Of a stretch of 64,000 nt of DNA, positions 19,185 to 30,037 are shown one piece after another. Each line of letters begins with the position of its first letter. Position 1 is the stretch's first letter. The DNA is taken from positions 248,001 through 312,000 of the forward strand of contig NZ_AP019721.1 in the NCBI RefSeq assembly GCF_006742205.1. Direction: 5' to 3'. The stretch comes from Staphylococcus epidermidis (lineage in GTDB: Bacteria; Bacillota; Bacilli; Staphylococcales; Staphylococcaceae). The notes beneath the pieces are model-generated. The model searched no databases and was not told where the DNA came from. It worked only from the letters and a program-made list of their open reading frames with translations. Position numbers and translations under genes: made by a program.

Positions 19185-20741
19185 ATGAAACGATTTATAC
19201 CAGCTTGGTATAGCCGTAACAGATGGTGGGAAAGTACCTCAAGACCATTCTATCTAAAAAAACAGTATACAGATTTTGACGATATGATTAGTTTAATGAC
19301 AATGCATAGTTCGAATAATGTGGATTATCAATTGATAGTTTTAAATTTTAGTCCATATCTTAGAACATTCCTCCATCGATATGATTTGTATGAAAGTCAT
19401 TATTGGTCTGTATTTGATGAGATACAGGGCGTTGGACATCAAACGCCTCAAGCTATTGATTATCGCGATCTTTCATGGCCAGAAGGCACTGAATTTATTT
19501 TTACTCCCTTTCAAATTCAAGCGATTACAGGTGATAACACGTTTTCTAAAATTCACTTCAGCCAAGAGGGGTACCTGATGTGGGTAGAGGATTACAAGTA
19601 TAGTACAATTCAAAGACGATTTGTATTCGATGACAGAGGATTTATATCGGCAGTGCGTACTTATACACCTGATGGTGATAACAATAAAAAACACTATTTT
19701 TCAAAAGATGGGGAAGAAATATTTGTTGAAGACTTAAATGTTAATACAGTAACGATTAATAAAAATTTCCAATCAAAATTTAAAAGGGTTACGTATTCAT
19801 CTATGGCTGAGTTGATAGAAGAGAAATTCCAATCATATGTAGAAAGAGAATTGAATGAAGATGATTCTGTTATAGTGGCATCTGATGAACGTCATAATTC
19901 AATGATGGCACGCACTATTGATGCATCGTCTTTATGTTTTTCTATTTTTACTGAGCGAAATAAAGTGGTGACACAAGATTTATATGACTCTATTTCTAGA
20001 GCATATTATTGTCTCGTTGATACACAAGCTAATCAAAATATGATTGAACACTACGCAGGATTGAACATGAATGATATTAATCTTTTAAGGGTAACGCCTT
20101 TTGATGCGAAGTCATTACCTAACCAAAGTAGTCAATTGTATGACACTTATATTGGATTATGGATAGATGGTTTGGACGAGATTGAAATACGAGAGATTGT
20201 AAACAGCTTATTTCAATATATTCAACATAAAGATGGCTATAAGTTGAAAATTTTAACTAAGAGTAGAGATAATCTTACGGAAAATCTTATAGATGAAGTT
20301 GCTCATCTCAATGATTTATATCACCAAGAGAAAAAGGAAATAAGTGATGTAATTGAAGACGTGATACAGAATAAAAAAGAAACAATCATTGATATTGAAA
20401 CAGTACCGTTTGAAGAAGATCTTGTAAGCGTTATTTCAAAATTAAGAGTTGTAGTAGATTTATCTTTAGAGCCGAAACTTTTTTTACAAATCTGTTGTAT
20501 TGGCGCGGGTATACCACAAATTAATAAAAAGAGAACAGATTATGTTAAACATATGCATAATGGATATATTATTGATGACATATCGCAAACTGTAGAATCT
20601 TTAGATTATTTTTTGGCACATTTAAAAAATTGGAATTATTCTTATGCATATTCCATGAGATTAACGGATGATTTTAGTTCAATTAATATTATTCATCAAA
20701 TTAATCAGTTATTTAAAGGTGATGTTTCAAGTGGCACGTAA
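19185..20741 (+). CDS. asp1: Accessory Sec protein Asp1
   Basis: A 518-aa cytosolic protein of the Asp1 family (opening MKRFIPAWYSRNRWW), with the degenerate GT-B glycosyltransferase-like fold known for Asp1. The ATG at 19185 is chosen because GGGAGGAGG lies about 10 bases upstream; a GTG/ATG eight codons earlier would overlap secY2 and lacks a site. It acts with Asp2 and Asp3 to bring the adhesin preprotein to SecA2. Confidence 0.92.
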   Translation: MKRFIPAWYSRNRWWESTSRPFYLKKQYTDFDDMISLMTMHSSNNVDYQLIVLNFSPYLRTFLHRYDLYESHYWSVFDEIQGVGHQTPQAIDYRDLSWPEGTEFIFTPFQIQAITGDNTFSKIHFSQEGYLMWVEDYKYSTIQRRFVFDDRGFISAVRTYTPDGDNNKKHYFSKDGEEIFVEDLNVNTVTINKNFQSKFKRVTYSSMAELIEEKFQSYVERELNEDDSVIVASDERHNSMMARTIDASSLCFSIFTERNKVVTQDLYDSISRAYYCLVDTQANQNMIEHYAGLNMNDINLLRVTPFDAKSLPNQSSQLYDTYIGLWIDGLDEIEIREIVNSLFQYIQHKDGYKLKILTKSRDNLTENLIDEVAHLNDLYHQEKKEISDVIEDVIQNKKETIIDIETVPFEEDLVSVISKLRVVVDLSLEPKLFLQICCIGAGIPQINKKRTDYVKHMHNGYIIDDISQTVESLDYFLAHLKNWNYSYAYSMRLTDDFSSINIIHQINQLFKGDVSSGT

Positions 20742-22290
20742 ATTTAGAGTACTTCAAGTAGGTGGTCATGATTTAGGTTCTTTATTTAATCAAAAAAGTA
20801 ATGTCGAATGGGATTATTTTGATGTTGGTTTGTTTGATTTTGAAAGTGGCTATCAAGATGTTGTAGTACATATTTTAGATGAAAAAGGACAATTTGATTT
20901 TGTTTTTGTACGTGAAAAATATTCTGATTCATTAATGAAACTTTTATCATTAGTCAGTACACCGTATAATACTGTGATTGACAATGAGTATTGGGATAAT
21001 CAATACCAACAAGATAAGACAATACAACGTAATTTTATAAAACCACTCATTTATGAAAATGAAGAACAATTACAACAAAAACTAGAGGCAGTTACATTTC
21101 CTGGGCAATATGGAGATAAAGTTAAACCTATTCATTGTCGCGTTAGTATTCATTTTGATGGTTCTTATCAATTTAATGGAAATGAGTCTATTGAAGTATC
21201 AGGACGATTTGGGGAATCATACCAACCCCTCATTACATGGAGTCAAAATATCATTGCTGATGCCAATAAGGTGAATCAAATATGGCCAGAATTTAAAGTT
21301 GAAGGTGATGCTAAAATCCAATATACATTGAGATTGACGCCTGTTTATTCAACTGATCAACCAGTAGAAAAGCTAATATATGAACAAGACGATTTAGACA
21401 CTCCCATAGAACTACCTGCTCGTCCTTATCAAACATATGTGAGTGTATCAATCAAAGCTAAAGGTAAAGGAACATTATTTATAGGTGCTATTCATAAACG
21501 TTGGTCACGCTTGGAATTAGGGCAGTTCATATTAGGCGGAAAACGATATAGTGATGAAAATAAGCAAGAATTTATACATTACTTCCATCCTGGAGATTTA
21601 AAACCACCACTCAATGTATATTTTAGTGGGTATCGTACTGCTGAGGGCTTTGAAGGGTACTTTATGATGAAACGTATGAATGCTCCATTTATTTTAATAG
21701 CTGATCCTAGAATCGAAGGTGGTGCCTTTTACCTAGGGTCAGAGAATTATGAACAGGCAATCCGTAAGGTCATCCAAAATGCTTTGGATTATTTGGGATT
21801 TGCGAACAACCAATTAATTCTTTCTGGATTATCAATGGGATCATTTGGCGCACTTTATTACGCTACAAAATTAAATCCAGCGGCTGTTATTGTAGGAAAA
21901 CCTTTGATAAATCTCGGTACTATTGCTAATAATATGAAACTCGTTCGTCCAAACGATTTTGGAACGTCACTTGATATTTTGCGATTGAATCAAAATGGCA
22001 TAACTAACAAAGATGTTGTTCAGTTAGATAATCATTTTTGGAAGCAAATTCAGCATAGTGATTTGTCAATGACCACATTTGCGATTGCTTACATGGAGCA
22101 TGATGATTATGACAAATATGCATTTCAAGATTTATTGCCTGTTCTTACAAAACAACATGCACGTGTGATAAGTAAAAGAATTCCTGGTAGACATAATGAT
22201 GATTCTGCTACTGTTACTCATTGGTTTATTAATTTTTATAATTTAATCATGGAAGAGCGATTTGGGAGGGTAACACATGCAAGAAGATAG
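20731..22290 (+). CDS. asp2: Accessory Sec protein Asp2, GlcNAc O-acetyltransferase-like
   Basis: A 519-aa protein. The start is best placed at GTG 20731 (MARKFRVLQVGGHDLG), because AAAGGTGATG lies just upstream inside the end of asp1 and the family begins with this motif. The C-terminal half is an alpha/beta hydrolase-like domain with nucleophile Ser368 in GLSMGSFG and a late His (GRHND). In streptococcal homologues this triad O-acetylates GlcNAc on the SRR protein and is also needed for export. It overlaps asp1 by 11 bases and asp3 by 14 bases, so translation is coupled. Confidence 0.92.
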   Translation: MARKFRVLQVGGHDLGSLFNQKSNVEWDYFDVGLFDFESGYQDVVVHILDEKGQFDFVFVREKYSDSLMKLLSLVSTPYNTVIDNEYWDNQYQQDKTIQRNFIKPLIYENEEQLQQKLEAVTFPGQYGDKVKPIHCRVSIHFDGSYQFNGNESIEVSGRFGESYQPLITWSQNIIADANKVNQIWPEFKVEGDAKIQYTLRLTPVYSTDQPVEKLIYEQDDLDTPIELPARPYQTYVSVSIKAKGKGTLFIGAIHKRWSRLELGQFILGGKRYSDENKQEFIHYFHPGDLKPPLNVYFSGYRTAEGFEGYFMMKRMNAPFILIADPRIEGGAFYLGSENYEQAIRKVIQNALDYLGFANNQLILSGLSMGSFGALYYATKLNPAAVIVGKPLINLGTIANNMKLVRPNDFGTSLDILRLNQNGITNKDVVQLDNHFWKQIQHSDLSMTTFAIAYMEHDDYDKYAFQDLLPVLTKQHARVISKRIPGRHNDDSATVTHWFINFYNLIMEERFGRVTHARR

Positions 22291-22849
22291 GAAATTTGAA
22301 GTCAAATGGCGACTAGTTAATTCATCAACTTTTATGTATGGTACAAAATTACGTTTTAATCAAGATAATATCTATTTTGAGAACCCTTTGATGCCATCCG
22401 GTACAATCATTCACAGTTGGTATATGTTAACTGATTTTGCAGAAGACCGTGTAAGCCCTAAGCTACCTATTTTAAAAAAAGGGCGCCAATATCAATTTCA
22501 ATTTAATTTTGAAGTTGAACCTGAGGGTGCGGCTTATTTTAAAATGAAATTTTATCGTAAGAATAAAGAAATTCTTAGTCATCAAATTCTAAAAAATAAA
22601 AAAGAAAATATTGTCTATCCTAGAGAAGCATATTCATATGAATTAGAACTTATTAATGCTGGCATGAATCATCTATCTTTTCACAATATAATTGTGCAAG
22701 AATTAAGAGAAGATAGTAATCAAGCTTATGAGGCAACGCAATATATAGATCCTAAGAAAAAACTTAAAGTAATTAATCAAATAATAACCAATATAAGGAC
22801 ACATCATCTAGACTCATCAAACTATCACAGGAGTGATATGAATGGCTAA
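22277..22849 (+). CDS. asp3: Accessory Sec protein Asp3
   Basis: A 190-aa protein with a carbohydrate-binding-module-like beta fold typical of Asp3 ([29 protein letters not shown]). GGGAGGG lies ten bases before the ATG, inside asp2. It is known to bind Asp1, Asp2 and the unfolded SRR domain and to feed SecA2. It overlaps the secA2 start by 8 bases. Confidence 0.92.
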   Translation: MQEDRKFEVKWRLVNSSTFMYGTKLRFNQDNIYFENPLMPSGTIIHSWYMLTDFAEDRVSPKLPILKKGRQYQFQFNFEVEPEGAAYFKMKFYRKNKEILSHQILKNKKENIVYPREAYSYELELINAGMNHLSFHNIIVQELREDSNQAYEATQYIDPKKKLKVINQIITNIRTHHLDSSNYHRSDMNG

Positions 22850-25232
22850 AGGTGTTAACCAAATTATTAATAATATTAGGTTAAGAAAATTGCGCAAAAT
22901 ATTAAATCAAATTAATGCGCTTAGTGAGGAGTTCTCAAATTTTAGTGATGAAGCACTTCAAGCGAAGACAAAAGAATTTAAAGTTTATTTAAATGATAAT
23001 AAAGCTTCACTCAATCACATTCTGCCACAAGCTTATGCAACAGTTAGAGAGGCTTCTAAGCGCGTTTTAGGTATGTATCCAAAAGATGTGCAGATTTTAG
23101 GAGCAATCGCTATGCATCAGGGGAATATTGCAGAAATGCAAACAGGAGAAGGTAAGACGCTTACAGCTACCATGCCTCTGTACTTAAATGCACTTACAGG
23201 TAAAGGTGCTTATCTAATCACAACAAATGATTACTTAGCAAAACGCGATTTTTTAGAAATGAAACCACTATATGAATGGCTAGGCTTGTCTGTATCATTA
23301 GGATTTGTGGACATTCCAGAATATGAATACGCTGAAAATGAAAAATATGAACTGTACCACCATGACATTGTTTACACGACTAATGGGCGACTAGGGTTTG
23401 ATTATTTAATTGATAATTTAGCTGATGATATTCGTGCCAAATTTTTACCGAAATTAAACTTTGCTATTATTGATGAAGTCGATTCTATTATATTAGACGC
23501 TGCCCAAACGCCTTTAGTTATTTCTGGTGCACCACGTGTACAATCTAATTTATTTCACATCGTTAAAAAGTTTGTTGAAACACTTGAGAAAGATAAAGAC
23601 TTCATAGTTAATTTTAATAAAAAAGAAGTGTGGCTCACTGATGAGGGCTCGGAAAAAGCAAGCCATTATTTCAAAGTGAATAGTATATACCAACAGCAAT
23701 ATTTTGATTTAGTTAGGATGATTCATTTATCGCTTAGAGCTAAGTATTTATTCAAATATAATTTAGACTATTTTATTTTTGATGGTGAGATTGTGCTTAT
23801 AGATAGAATAACTGGTCGTATGCTACCTGGAACAAAGCTTCAGTCTGGTTTACATCAAGCTATAGAGGCTCTGGAAAATGTTGAAATTTCTCAAGATATG
23901 AGTGTGATGGCAACCATAACATTCCAAAACTTATTTAAGCAATTTGATGAATTTTCAGGTATGACTGGAACAGGTAAATTAGGGGAAAAAGAATTCTTTG
24001 ATTTATATTCAAAAGTTGTTATAGAGATTCCGACTCACAGTCCGATTGAACGAGATGATAGACCTGATAGAGTATTTGCTAATGGTGACAAAAAGAACGA
24101 TGCAATTTTAAAGACAGTGATTGGTATACATGAAACTCAACAACCTGTGTTACTAATTACACGTACTGCAGAAGCGGCAGAATATTTTTCAGCTGAGTTA
24201 TTTAAACGTGATATACCCAACAATTTATTAATCGCTCAAAATGTAGCTAAAGAGGCACAAATGATTGCTGAGGCGGGACAATTATCTGCAGTTACTGTTG
24301 CTACAAGTATGGCAGGGCGTGGAACTGATATAAAGTTATCAAAAGAGGTTCATGATATCGGTGGCTTAGCAGTGATTATTAATGAACATATGGATAATAG
24401 CCGTGTTGATCGTCAATTAAGAGGACGCTCAGGTCGCCAAGGAGATCCTGGATATTCACAGATTTTTGTATCACTTGATGATGATTTAGTAAAACGTTGG
24501 AGTAACTCTAACTTGGCAGAAAATAAAAACCTCCAAACGATGGATGCATCTAAACTAGAAAGTAGTGCACTCTTTAAAAAACGTGTAAAGTCAATTGTTA
24601 ATAAAGCGCAACGTGTATCTGAAGAGACTGCTATGAAAAATAGAGAAATGGCAAATGAATTCGAAAAAAGTATTAGTGTTCAACGAGATAAAATTTATGC
24701 TGAACGTAATCACATACTTGAAGCAAGCGATTTTGATGATTTTAATTTTGAACAGCTTGCACGAGATGTGTTTACAAAAGACGTTAAAAATCTTGACTTA
24801 AGTAGTGAACGTGCACTTGTGAATTATATATACGAAAACTTAAGTTTTGTCTTCGATGAAGATGTATCAAATATTAATATGCAAAATGATGAAGAAATCA
24901 TACAATTCTTAATACAACAATTTACTCAACAATTTAACAATCGTTTAGAAGTTGCTGCTGATTCATATTTAAAACTTCGTTTCATTCAAAAATCAATTTT
25001 GAAAGCGATAGATAGCGAATGGATTGAACAAGTAGATAACTTACAACAACTTAAAGCCAGTGTAAACAATCGACAAAATGGACAGCGTAATGTCATTTTT
25101 GAATATCATAAAGTGGCTCTTGAAACGTATGAATATATGTCTGAAGATATAAAAAGGAAGATGGTTAGAAATTTATGTTTAAGTATTCTAGCCTTTGATA
25201 AGGACGGAGATATGGTCATTCATTTCCCATAA
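22842..25232 (+). CDS. secA2: Accessory Sec motor ATPase SecA2
   Basis: A 796-aa SecA-family ATPase. It has Walker A TGEGKT at 101-106, Walker B IIDEVDS, motif GMTGTGK, and GRGTDIKL with [13 protein letters not shown] near the middle. It is shorter than housekeeping SecA and lacks the C-terminal zinc-binding CxCx8CH/C tail, ending instead at MVIHFP, as expected for SecA2 paralogues devoted to SRR adhesin export. AGGAG is placed about eight bases before the ATG. Confidence 0.95.
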   Translation: MAKGVNQIINNIRLRKLRKILNQINALSEEFSNFSDEALQAKTKEFKVYLNDNKASLNHILPQAYATVREASKRVLGMYPKDVQILGAIAMHQGNIAEMQTGEGKTLTATMPLYLNALTGKGAYLITTNDYLAKRDFLEMKPLYEWLGLSVSLGFVDIPEYEYAENEKYELYHHDIVYTTNGRLGFDYLIDNLADDIRAKFLPKLNFAIIDEVDSIILDAAQTPLVISGAPRVQSNLFHIVKKFVETLEKDKDFIVNFNKKEVWLTDEGSEKASHYFKVNSIYQQQYFDLVRMIHLSLRAKYLFKYNLDYFIFDGEIVLIDRITGRMLPGTKLQSGLHQAIEALENVEISQDMSVMATITFQNLFKQFDEFSGMTGTGKLGEKEFFDLYSKVVIEIPTHSPIERDDRPDRVFANGDKKNDAILKTVIGIHETQQPVLLITRTAEAAEYFSAELFKRDIPNNLLIAQNVAKEAQMIAEAGQLSAVTVATSMAGRGTDIKLSKEVHDIGGLAVIINEHMDNSRVDRQLRGRSGRQGDPGYSQIFVSLDDDLVKRWSNSNLAENKNLQTMDASKLESSALFKKRVKSIVNKAQRVSEETAMKNREMANEFEKSISVQRDKIYAERNHILEASDFDDFNFEQLARDVFTKDVKNLDLSSERALVNYIYENLSFVFDEDVSNINMQNDEEIIQFLIQQFTQQFNNRLEVAADSYLKLRFIQKSILKAIDSEWIEQVDNLQQLKASVNNRQNGQRNVIFEYHKVALETYEYMSEDIKRKMVRNLCLSILAFDKDGDMVIHFP

Positions 25233-25249
25233 ACAAAGAGGTGTTAGAC

Positions 25250-26758
25250 ATGACGATTTATAATATCAATTTTGGAATCGGTTGGGCCAGTAGTGGTGTT
25301 GAATATGCACAAGTGTATCGAGCAAAACTATTAAGGCAATTACCTTATCCAACAAAATTTATATTTTTAGATTTTATTCAATCAGAAAATATTCAAACAC
25401 TCACAAGCAACATAGGGTTTAAAGATGATGAAGTTATTTGGCTATATCAATACTTCACAGACGTAAAAATCGCTCCTACAACGTACACAGTTGATGATTT
25501 AATTTCAGAGTTAGGTAATGAGGTTACTCGAAAAGAACAAAACGGTAAAGTATTACGACTCTATTTAAATAATCAGCAAACATTCGTAACCTGCTATTTA
25601 AAAAATGCTAACGAACATTACGTTGATCGTGCAGAGTTTGTGGTGAATGGAATGTTAATTAGGAAAGATTTTTATAGCTATGTAAGAACATTCTCGGAGT
25701 ATTATGCTCCTTTTAACAATAAAGCTAAAATATATATGCGTCAATTTTATAATGAAAATGGATCAATTGCATATCGCGAATATATAGATGAAGATGAACA
25801 TGTTTTTGTGTTTGATGATGCACGTTTATACAGTAAACAAGCACTCGTCGCATACTTTATACGTCAATTGCTATTGAATTCAGAGGATATCATTATTATT
25901 GATCGAGCAACTGATGTGGGACAAGCCATATTAGAAAACAAGGGATCCAGTAAAGTTGGCGTAGTCGTTCACGCTGAACATTTCAGTGAAGGTGCGACTG
26001 ATGGGACTCACATTTTATGGAATAATTATTATGAGTATCAATTCGAAAATGCACAGCATATTGATTTCTTTATCACAGCGACAGATTTGCAAAGGCAGAC
26101 ACTAAGTGAACAATTTAAACAATATAAGAATGATTGTCCACGTATACGTACAATTCCAGTAGGTAGTATAGAATCGTTACAATATCCTGAAAAAGAAAGA
26201 AAACCATATTCCATCATGACCGCATCACGTCTTGCTAACGAAAAACATGTTGATTGGATAGTGGAAGCTGTGATTAAAGCTAAACATCAGTTACCTCAAT
26301 TGAGTTTTGATATCTACGGACAAGGAGAAGAACAAGAAAAAATTAAAAATATTATTACCAAACATCGTGCTGAGGATTACATACAAATTAAAGGACATAG
26401 AAATCTTCGTACAATATATCAGCAATATGAATTATTCATAGCGGCCTCACAAAGTGAAGGGTTCGGACTGACATTAATGGAAGCGGTTGGCTCTGGTTTA
26501 GGTATGATTGGATTTGATGTGAATTATGGCAGTCCGACATTTATTCGACATCATCAAAATGGCTATTTGATACCGATAGATTTTGAACAAGCGTCTACTG
26601 ATGATATCACAACGCAAATCGCTCATATGATTATTCGATATTTTGAAGATGGTCCCATAAGGGCACATGAGGTATCGTATGACATTGCAGAATCATTTAA
26701 AACATCGCATATTGTTGATCTATGGAGACAACTCATTGAAGAGGTGCTATATGATTAA
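25250..26758 (+). CDS. gtfA: Glycosyltransferase GtfA of the SRR adhesin locus
   Basis: A 502-aa GT4-type retaining glycosyltransferase. It has a GIGWASSGVEYAQ loop at the N-terminus for acceptor/donor binding, an inserted beta-meander typical of GtfA (about residues 60-200), and a C-terminal UDP-sugar site with TASRLANEKHVDWIVEA, YGQGEEQEK and the E-x7-E pair in SQSEGFGLTLMEAVGSG. With GtfB it adds the first GlcNAc to Ser/Thr of the adhesin. ATG 25250 is chosen over the GTG three codons upstream, because AAAGAGG is correctly spaced only for the ATG. Confidence 0.93.
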   Translation: MTIYNINFGIGWASSGVEYAQVYRAKLLRQLPYPTKFIFLDFIQSENIQTLTSNIGFKDDEVIWLYQYFTDVKIAPTTYTVDDLISELGNEVTRKEQNGKVLRLYLNNQQTFVTCYLKNANEHYVDRAEFVVNGMLIRKDFYSYVRTFSEYYAPFNNKAKIYMRQFYNENGSIAYREYIDEDEHVFVFDDARLYSKQALVAYFIRQLLLNSEDIIIIDRATDVGQAILENKGSSKVGVVVHAEHFSEGATDGTHILWNNYYEYQFENAQHIDFFITATDLQRQTLSEQFKQYKNDCPRIRTIPVGSIESLQYPEKERKPYSIMTASRLANEKHVDWIVEAVIKAKHQLPQLSFDIYGQGEEQEKIKNIITKHRAEDYIQIKGHRNLRTIYQQYELFIAASQSEGFGLTLMEAVGSGLGMIGFDVNYGSPTFIRHHQNGYLIPIDFEQASTDDITTQIAHMIIRYFEDGPIRAHEVSYDIAESFKTSHIVDLWRQLIEEVLYD

Positions 26759-28091
26759 TTTATTCGAAAATTATAATCAAGAAACACAGGAATTACATCA
26801 ATCTCTTAAGCGTGCTGGTTACAATCACTTTACGATTGTAATTAATGATGATGGATTTTTACCTGATGATGTGACATCGCCGTATCGTTTTTTCACAGCA
26901 TATCAAATTTATGAAGATGATACCCCTGCTTTTTTTAATGATATTGATACGCCGCCTTTTTGGGAAATTAAAGGAGATGCGACAATGGCTACCATTACAG
27001 ATATGGGTGAGCTTAGAGGTAAAATCTTTTATAAGGAACATTATAAGACACGTGTAGTTAGCCATGTAGAGTGGCTTGATTCAAAACAGCGTTTGCGTTC
27101 GGTTGATTATTATACAAAAGAAGGATTTAAATTTGCTGAAACAGTTTACGATTTGTTAGGTAATGCAATATTAAAAAAGTATATGACACGTGAAGGTAAA
27201 GAAGTGATTTATGAGAATTATGTAACTAACGATGTAGTTGTAGAATATGAAGGGAAATCTTATTTTTTTGAGTCATATACAGAGTGGATTAAATTTTACT
27301 TGAGTGAAATGGGCATTGAGATAAAAGAAGTTATATTTAATACTTTATCAACACCATTTTTAGCAATTTATCATTTGCCGACATTGAAAAAAGGTATTTT
27401 ATTTTGGCAAGAACAATCTCAGGGTTATGTCCCAGGAAATATGAAAGTCATGTTATCACCAAACCTTCAAAGTCGCTTTGCCGTTATTGTCCCTAATCAG
27501 AATGAATACAAATTGATCAAGGAACAACTATCTAGGGAGGAACAACAGGCAGTATATGCATCTGGTTACTTATATGACACGTATAAACGGAATCATTATT
27601 CTAAGAATGTATTAACATTAACAAATTCAGATCAAATACCACATGTTGAAACGTTGGTACGTTTGCATAAAGATTATCAATTTCACATAGGCGCTAAAAC
27701 TGAGATGTCTTCAAAATTATTAAGTTTATCGCAATATGAAAATGTTAAATTATATCCAATAATTAAAGAACAAACAGTTCAAACCTTATATCAACAATGT
27801 GACATCTATTTAGATATTAATGAGGGGAACGAAATAGGGAATGCTGTAAGAAGCGCATATAATCATCAATTGTTAATTATGGGATATAAAGAGGTTGTTC
27901 ATAATCAAGATTTCGTTGCAATAGAAAATCAGTTTCTTGTAAATGATATAAGTCAGTTGAGTAACGCTTTGAAAGAGATAGGAAATCATCGTGGTCAATT
28001 TGAAACACGTTTAGCACTACAACAACGTCATGCTAATGCTGTGCCGGTATCAACATTTAAATACGCATTAGTACAAGCATTAAGTGGTTAA
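26751..28091 (+). CDS. gtfB: GtfB, acceptor-binding partner of GtfA
   Basis: A 446-aa protein paralogous to GtfA in fold but lacking a complete donor site. It is the stabilising and substrate-binding subunit of the GtfA/GtfB O-GlcNAc transferase. ATG 26751 has GAGGTG ten bases upstream and overlaps the gtfA stop by 8 bases, indicating coupled synthesis of the two subunits. It is the last gene of the locus; no extra glycosyltransferases (nss/gly) are present, as in the S. aureus arrangement, so a short glycan is predicted. Confidence 0.92.
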   Translation: MINLFENYNQETQELHQSLKRAGYNHFTIVINDDGFLPDDVTSPYRFFTAYQIYEDDTPAFFNDIDTPPFWEIKGDATMATITDMGELRGKIFYKEHYKTRVVSHVEWLDSKQRLRSVDYYTKEGFKFAETVYDLLGNAILKKYMTREGKEVIYENYVTNDVVVEYEGKSYFFESYTEWIKFYLSEMGIEIKEVIFNTLSTPFLAIYHLPTLKKGILFWQEQSQGYVPGNMKVMLSPNLQSRFAVIVPNQNEYKLIKEQLSREEQQAVYASGYLYDTYKRNHYSKNVLTLTNSDQIPHVETLVRLHKDYQFHIGAKTEMSSKLLSLSQYENVKLYPIIKEQTVQTLYQQCDIYLDINEGNEIGNAVRSAYNHQLLIMGYKEVVHNQDFVAIENQFLVNDISQLSNALKEIGNHRGQFETRLALQQRHANAVPVSTFKYALVQALSG

Positions 28092-28196
28092 TCATTAGTA
28101 TTTTTGTATCGAAACTTACAATATTGTAATTGTATTCCATATCACTTAAATGAATTCTCAGAATGTGTTTATATTTAAATTGAGGTGATTAATTGT

Positions 28197-28544
28197 ATGG
28201 AAAATTTTGATAAAAGTTATCATGATAAAACGGGTGATGTATTAGGGGCTTTAAGTTATCTAAGTGTATTTTTCGCACCTGTATTGTTTCCATTAATCGT
28301 ATGGATTGTTGGACAACCACCAGCATCTACGTATTCAAGAAATGCATTATTTAACCATATTTTGAGTTGGGTGTGTTTGGTATTAGGACTTATATCATTT
28401 GCTGCTGGACTATCCTTGATTGATTCGACAAATGGAGTCGCTGTACTAGTGATAGGAGTAATTATTGGAGGTATTCTACTTATCGCTTCGCTTGTATTAT
28501 TTATTATTAATATTGTGAAGGGTATCAAATTATTGATGATATAG
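28197..28544 (+). CDS. Small DUF4870-like membrane protein
   Basis: A 115-aa protein with three to four hydrophobic segments and the family opening DKTGDVLGALSYLSVFFAPVLFPLIVW, which resembles DUF4870/Tic20-like small membrane proteins. The ATG at 28197 has GAGGTG nine bases upstream, so the in-frame GTG at 28185 is rejected. The gene is monocistronic, about 100 bases after gtfB. The function is unknown. Confidence 0.75.
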   Translation: MENFDKSYHDKTGDVLGALSYLSVFFAPVLFPLIVWIVGQPPASTYSRNALFNHILSWVCLVLGLISFAAGLSLIDSTNGVAVLVIGVIIGGILLIASLVLFIINIVKGIKLLMI

Positions 28545-28582
28545 TAAGACAGAATGAACAGAGTAATCAAGTTGATAATATG

Positions 28583-28620
28583 GAACCTGATACATCAATC
28601 ATAGGTACAGGTTCTTTTCT
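28583..28620 (+). terminator. Weak hairpin terminator after the DUF4870-like gene
   Basis: GAACCTG (28583-28589) pairs with CAGGTTC (28608-28614), followed by TTTTCTTATTTT. The stem is only 7 bp. Confidence 0.55.
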
Positions 28621-28713
28621 TATTTTGATTGTAATTGAATGAACTGAGAGATTTATTTTGAATTCTTTATGATTGAAAAGTGAGTTAACACATTTGCTTT
28701 AGGGAGTGAGGAT

Positions 28714-29193
28714 ATGGAAACGGTATATTTTGCTGGTGGATGTCTATGGGGAACTCAAGCTTTTTTTAATACGATTCCAGGAGTTATTCAAACAGAAGCT
28801 GGAAGGGCAAATGGAACGTCGAAATGTTTAGATGCTCCTTATGATGGCTATGCTGAATGTGTGAAGATACACTTTGATCCTGCAAAAACTTCAATACTTA
28901 TGCTGATGGATTATTTGTTTGAAATGATAAATCCTTATAGTTTAAATCAACAAGGTCAAGACAAGGGTCAAAAATATCGAACAGGTGTGTATAGTGAAAG
29001 TTCGAAGCATTTAAATGAAGTAAAAGACTACATTAAGCGCAGGGAAGACGCGAAACAAGTAATGGTCGAAGTACAACCTCTAAGTAATTATGTGAAGAGT
29101 GCAGAAGAACATCAGAATCATCTTGAGAAATTTCCGGAGGATTATTATTTATGTCATGTTCCTCCAGCATTGCTTAATAAATACAAGAAATAA
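28714..29193 (+). CDS. msrA: Peptide methionine-S-sulfoxide reductase
   Basis: A 159-aa MsrA. The active-site motif reads GGCLWG with catalytic Cys10 (the usual family form is GCFWG, so Phe is Leu here). YDGYAECVKIHFDP and the RTGVYSES and AEEHQNHLEKFPEDYY segments follow in the normal order. There is no fused MsrB domain and no C-terminal resolving Cys pair of the longer forms. GGGAGTGAGG sits before the ATG. It repairs oxidised Met in proteins using thioredoxin; the F-to-L change suggests a diverged paralogue. Confidence 0.88.
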   Translation: METVYFAGGCLWGTQAFFNTIPGVIQTEAGRANGTSKCLDAPYDGYAECVKIHFDPAKTSILMLMDYLFEMINPYSLNQQGQDKGQKYRTGVYSESSKHLNEVKDYIKRREDAKQVMVEVQPLSNYVKSAEEHQNHLEKFPEDYYLCHVPPALLNKYKK

Positions 29194-29262
29194 TCATTGT
29201 CGTATTCATCTAGACTGATGAATTGAATGCCTTTGTTCTTCATTGATAGATAACATAAAAGA

Positions 29263-29312
29263 AGCGGTAATTCCTTGATAAGATTAATAAGGGAATTACC
29301 GCTGTTATTTTA
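29263..29312. terminator. Bidirectional terminator between msrA and the convergent small gene
   Basis: Perfect stem AGCGGTAATTCC (29263-29274) / GGAATTACCGCT (29292-29303), followed by GTTATTTTATTT on the plus strand. Confidence 0.85.
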
Positions 29313-29340
29313 TTTAATATATATTTATATGTTGAAGTAC

Positions 29341-29697
29341 TTATTTTTTACAAGAAAAAGTATCTAATAAGCTAAGTGTTGATAAACCTAATAAGTCTAA
29401 AGCATGTTGTGCACCTTTTTTACCATGCCCTGCTTCAAAATGTTTGTAAGCTGCAACACCAAGTACTGAAATTGCTGCAAGTGAGCCTAAGCGTGAAATA
29501 TTTTTATTTAAAAAACTAGCAGCAAATAAACCAGCAGCTACAGCTTCAACGCCACCTGCTAATTTAACTGAGTTTTCCGGTAAACCAAATGTATTAGTGA
29601 AAGTATTAATCATACCTTGATCGCCTTTTAATTTAGGTTTACTTGCATCATATAATTCTTTAGCTAGTTTTAAATTTGTAGCATAACGTAAAACCAT
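29341..29697 (-). CDS. DoxX-like small membrane protein
   Basis: A 118-aa protein with about three hydrophobic helices in the second two-thirds (VEAVAAGLFAASFL, LGSLAAISVLGVAAYKHFEAG, ALDLLGLSTLSLL), reminiscent of DoxX-type membrane proteins. It starts at 29697 behind AGGAGG. The C-terminus ends in CKK. No partner genes are adjacent on this strand. The function is unknown; a redox link as for DoxX would be a guess. Confidence 0.7.
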   Translation of the reverse strand: MVLRYATNLKLAKELYDASKPKLKGDQGMINTFTNTFGLPENSVKLAGGVEAVAAGLFAASFLNKNISRLGSLAAISVLGVAAYKHFEAGHGKKGAQHALDLLGLSTLSLLDTFSCKK

Positions 29698-30037
29698 TAA
29701 AGATTCCTCCTATATATCTGTAAATATGAATTCCTTCTAGACATCTCTTTTCCCTAAAATAAAAATTAAATGCACAATTTAACATAAATGTTGTAATATA
29801 TTAACGATTTAATCATAGGTTTGTGAAATATTGATATTTAAAGGTAATGGTAATCTTAAATTGAAGTAATCTGTATGTCAATTTTTCAGCTCTCATGTGT
29901 GTCTAAAGAAATTAAATGGATACAAGTGTATTTATATTATTTTAATTTTTCGTCAATTTAAATATCTCTTTAGGAATTTGAAACAAACTGTCATAATAAT
30001 CGTATTGAATAAAATTTAGAAAGGAGTATGGAAATCG
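29698..30037. other. Divergent intergenic region, no gene seen
   Basis: About 340 AT-rich bases between the minus-strand DoxX-like gene and the plus-strand MFS gene. It must carry both promoters. No operator or open frame could be supported. Confidence 0.4.
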
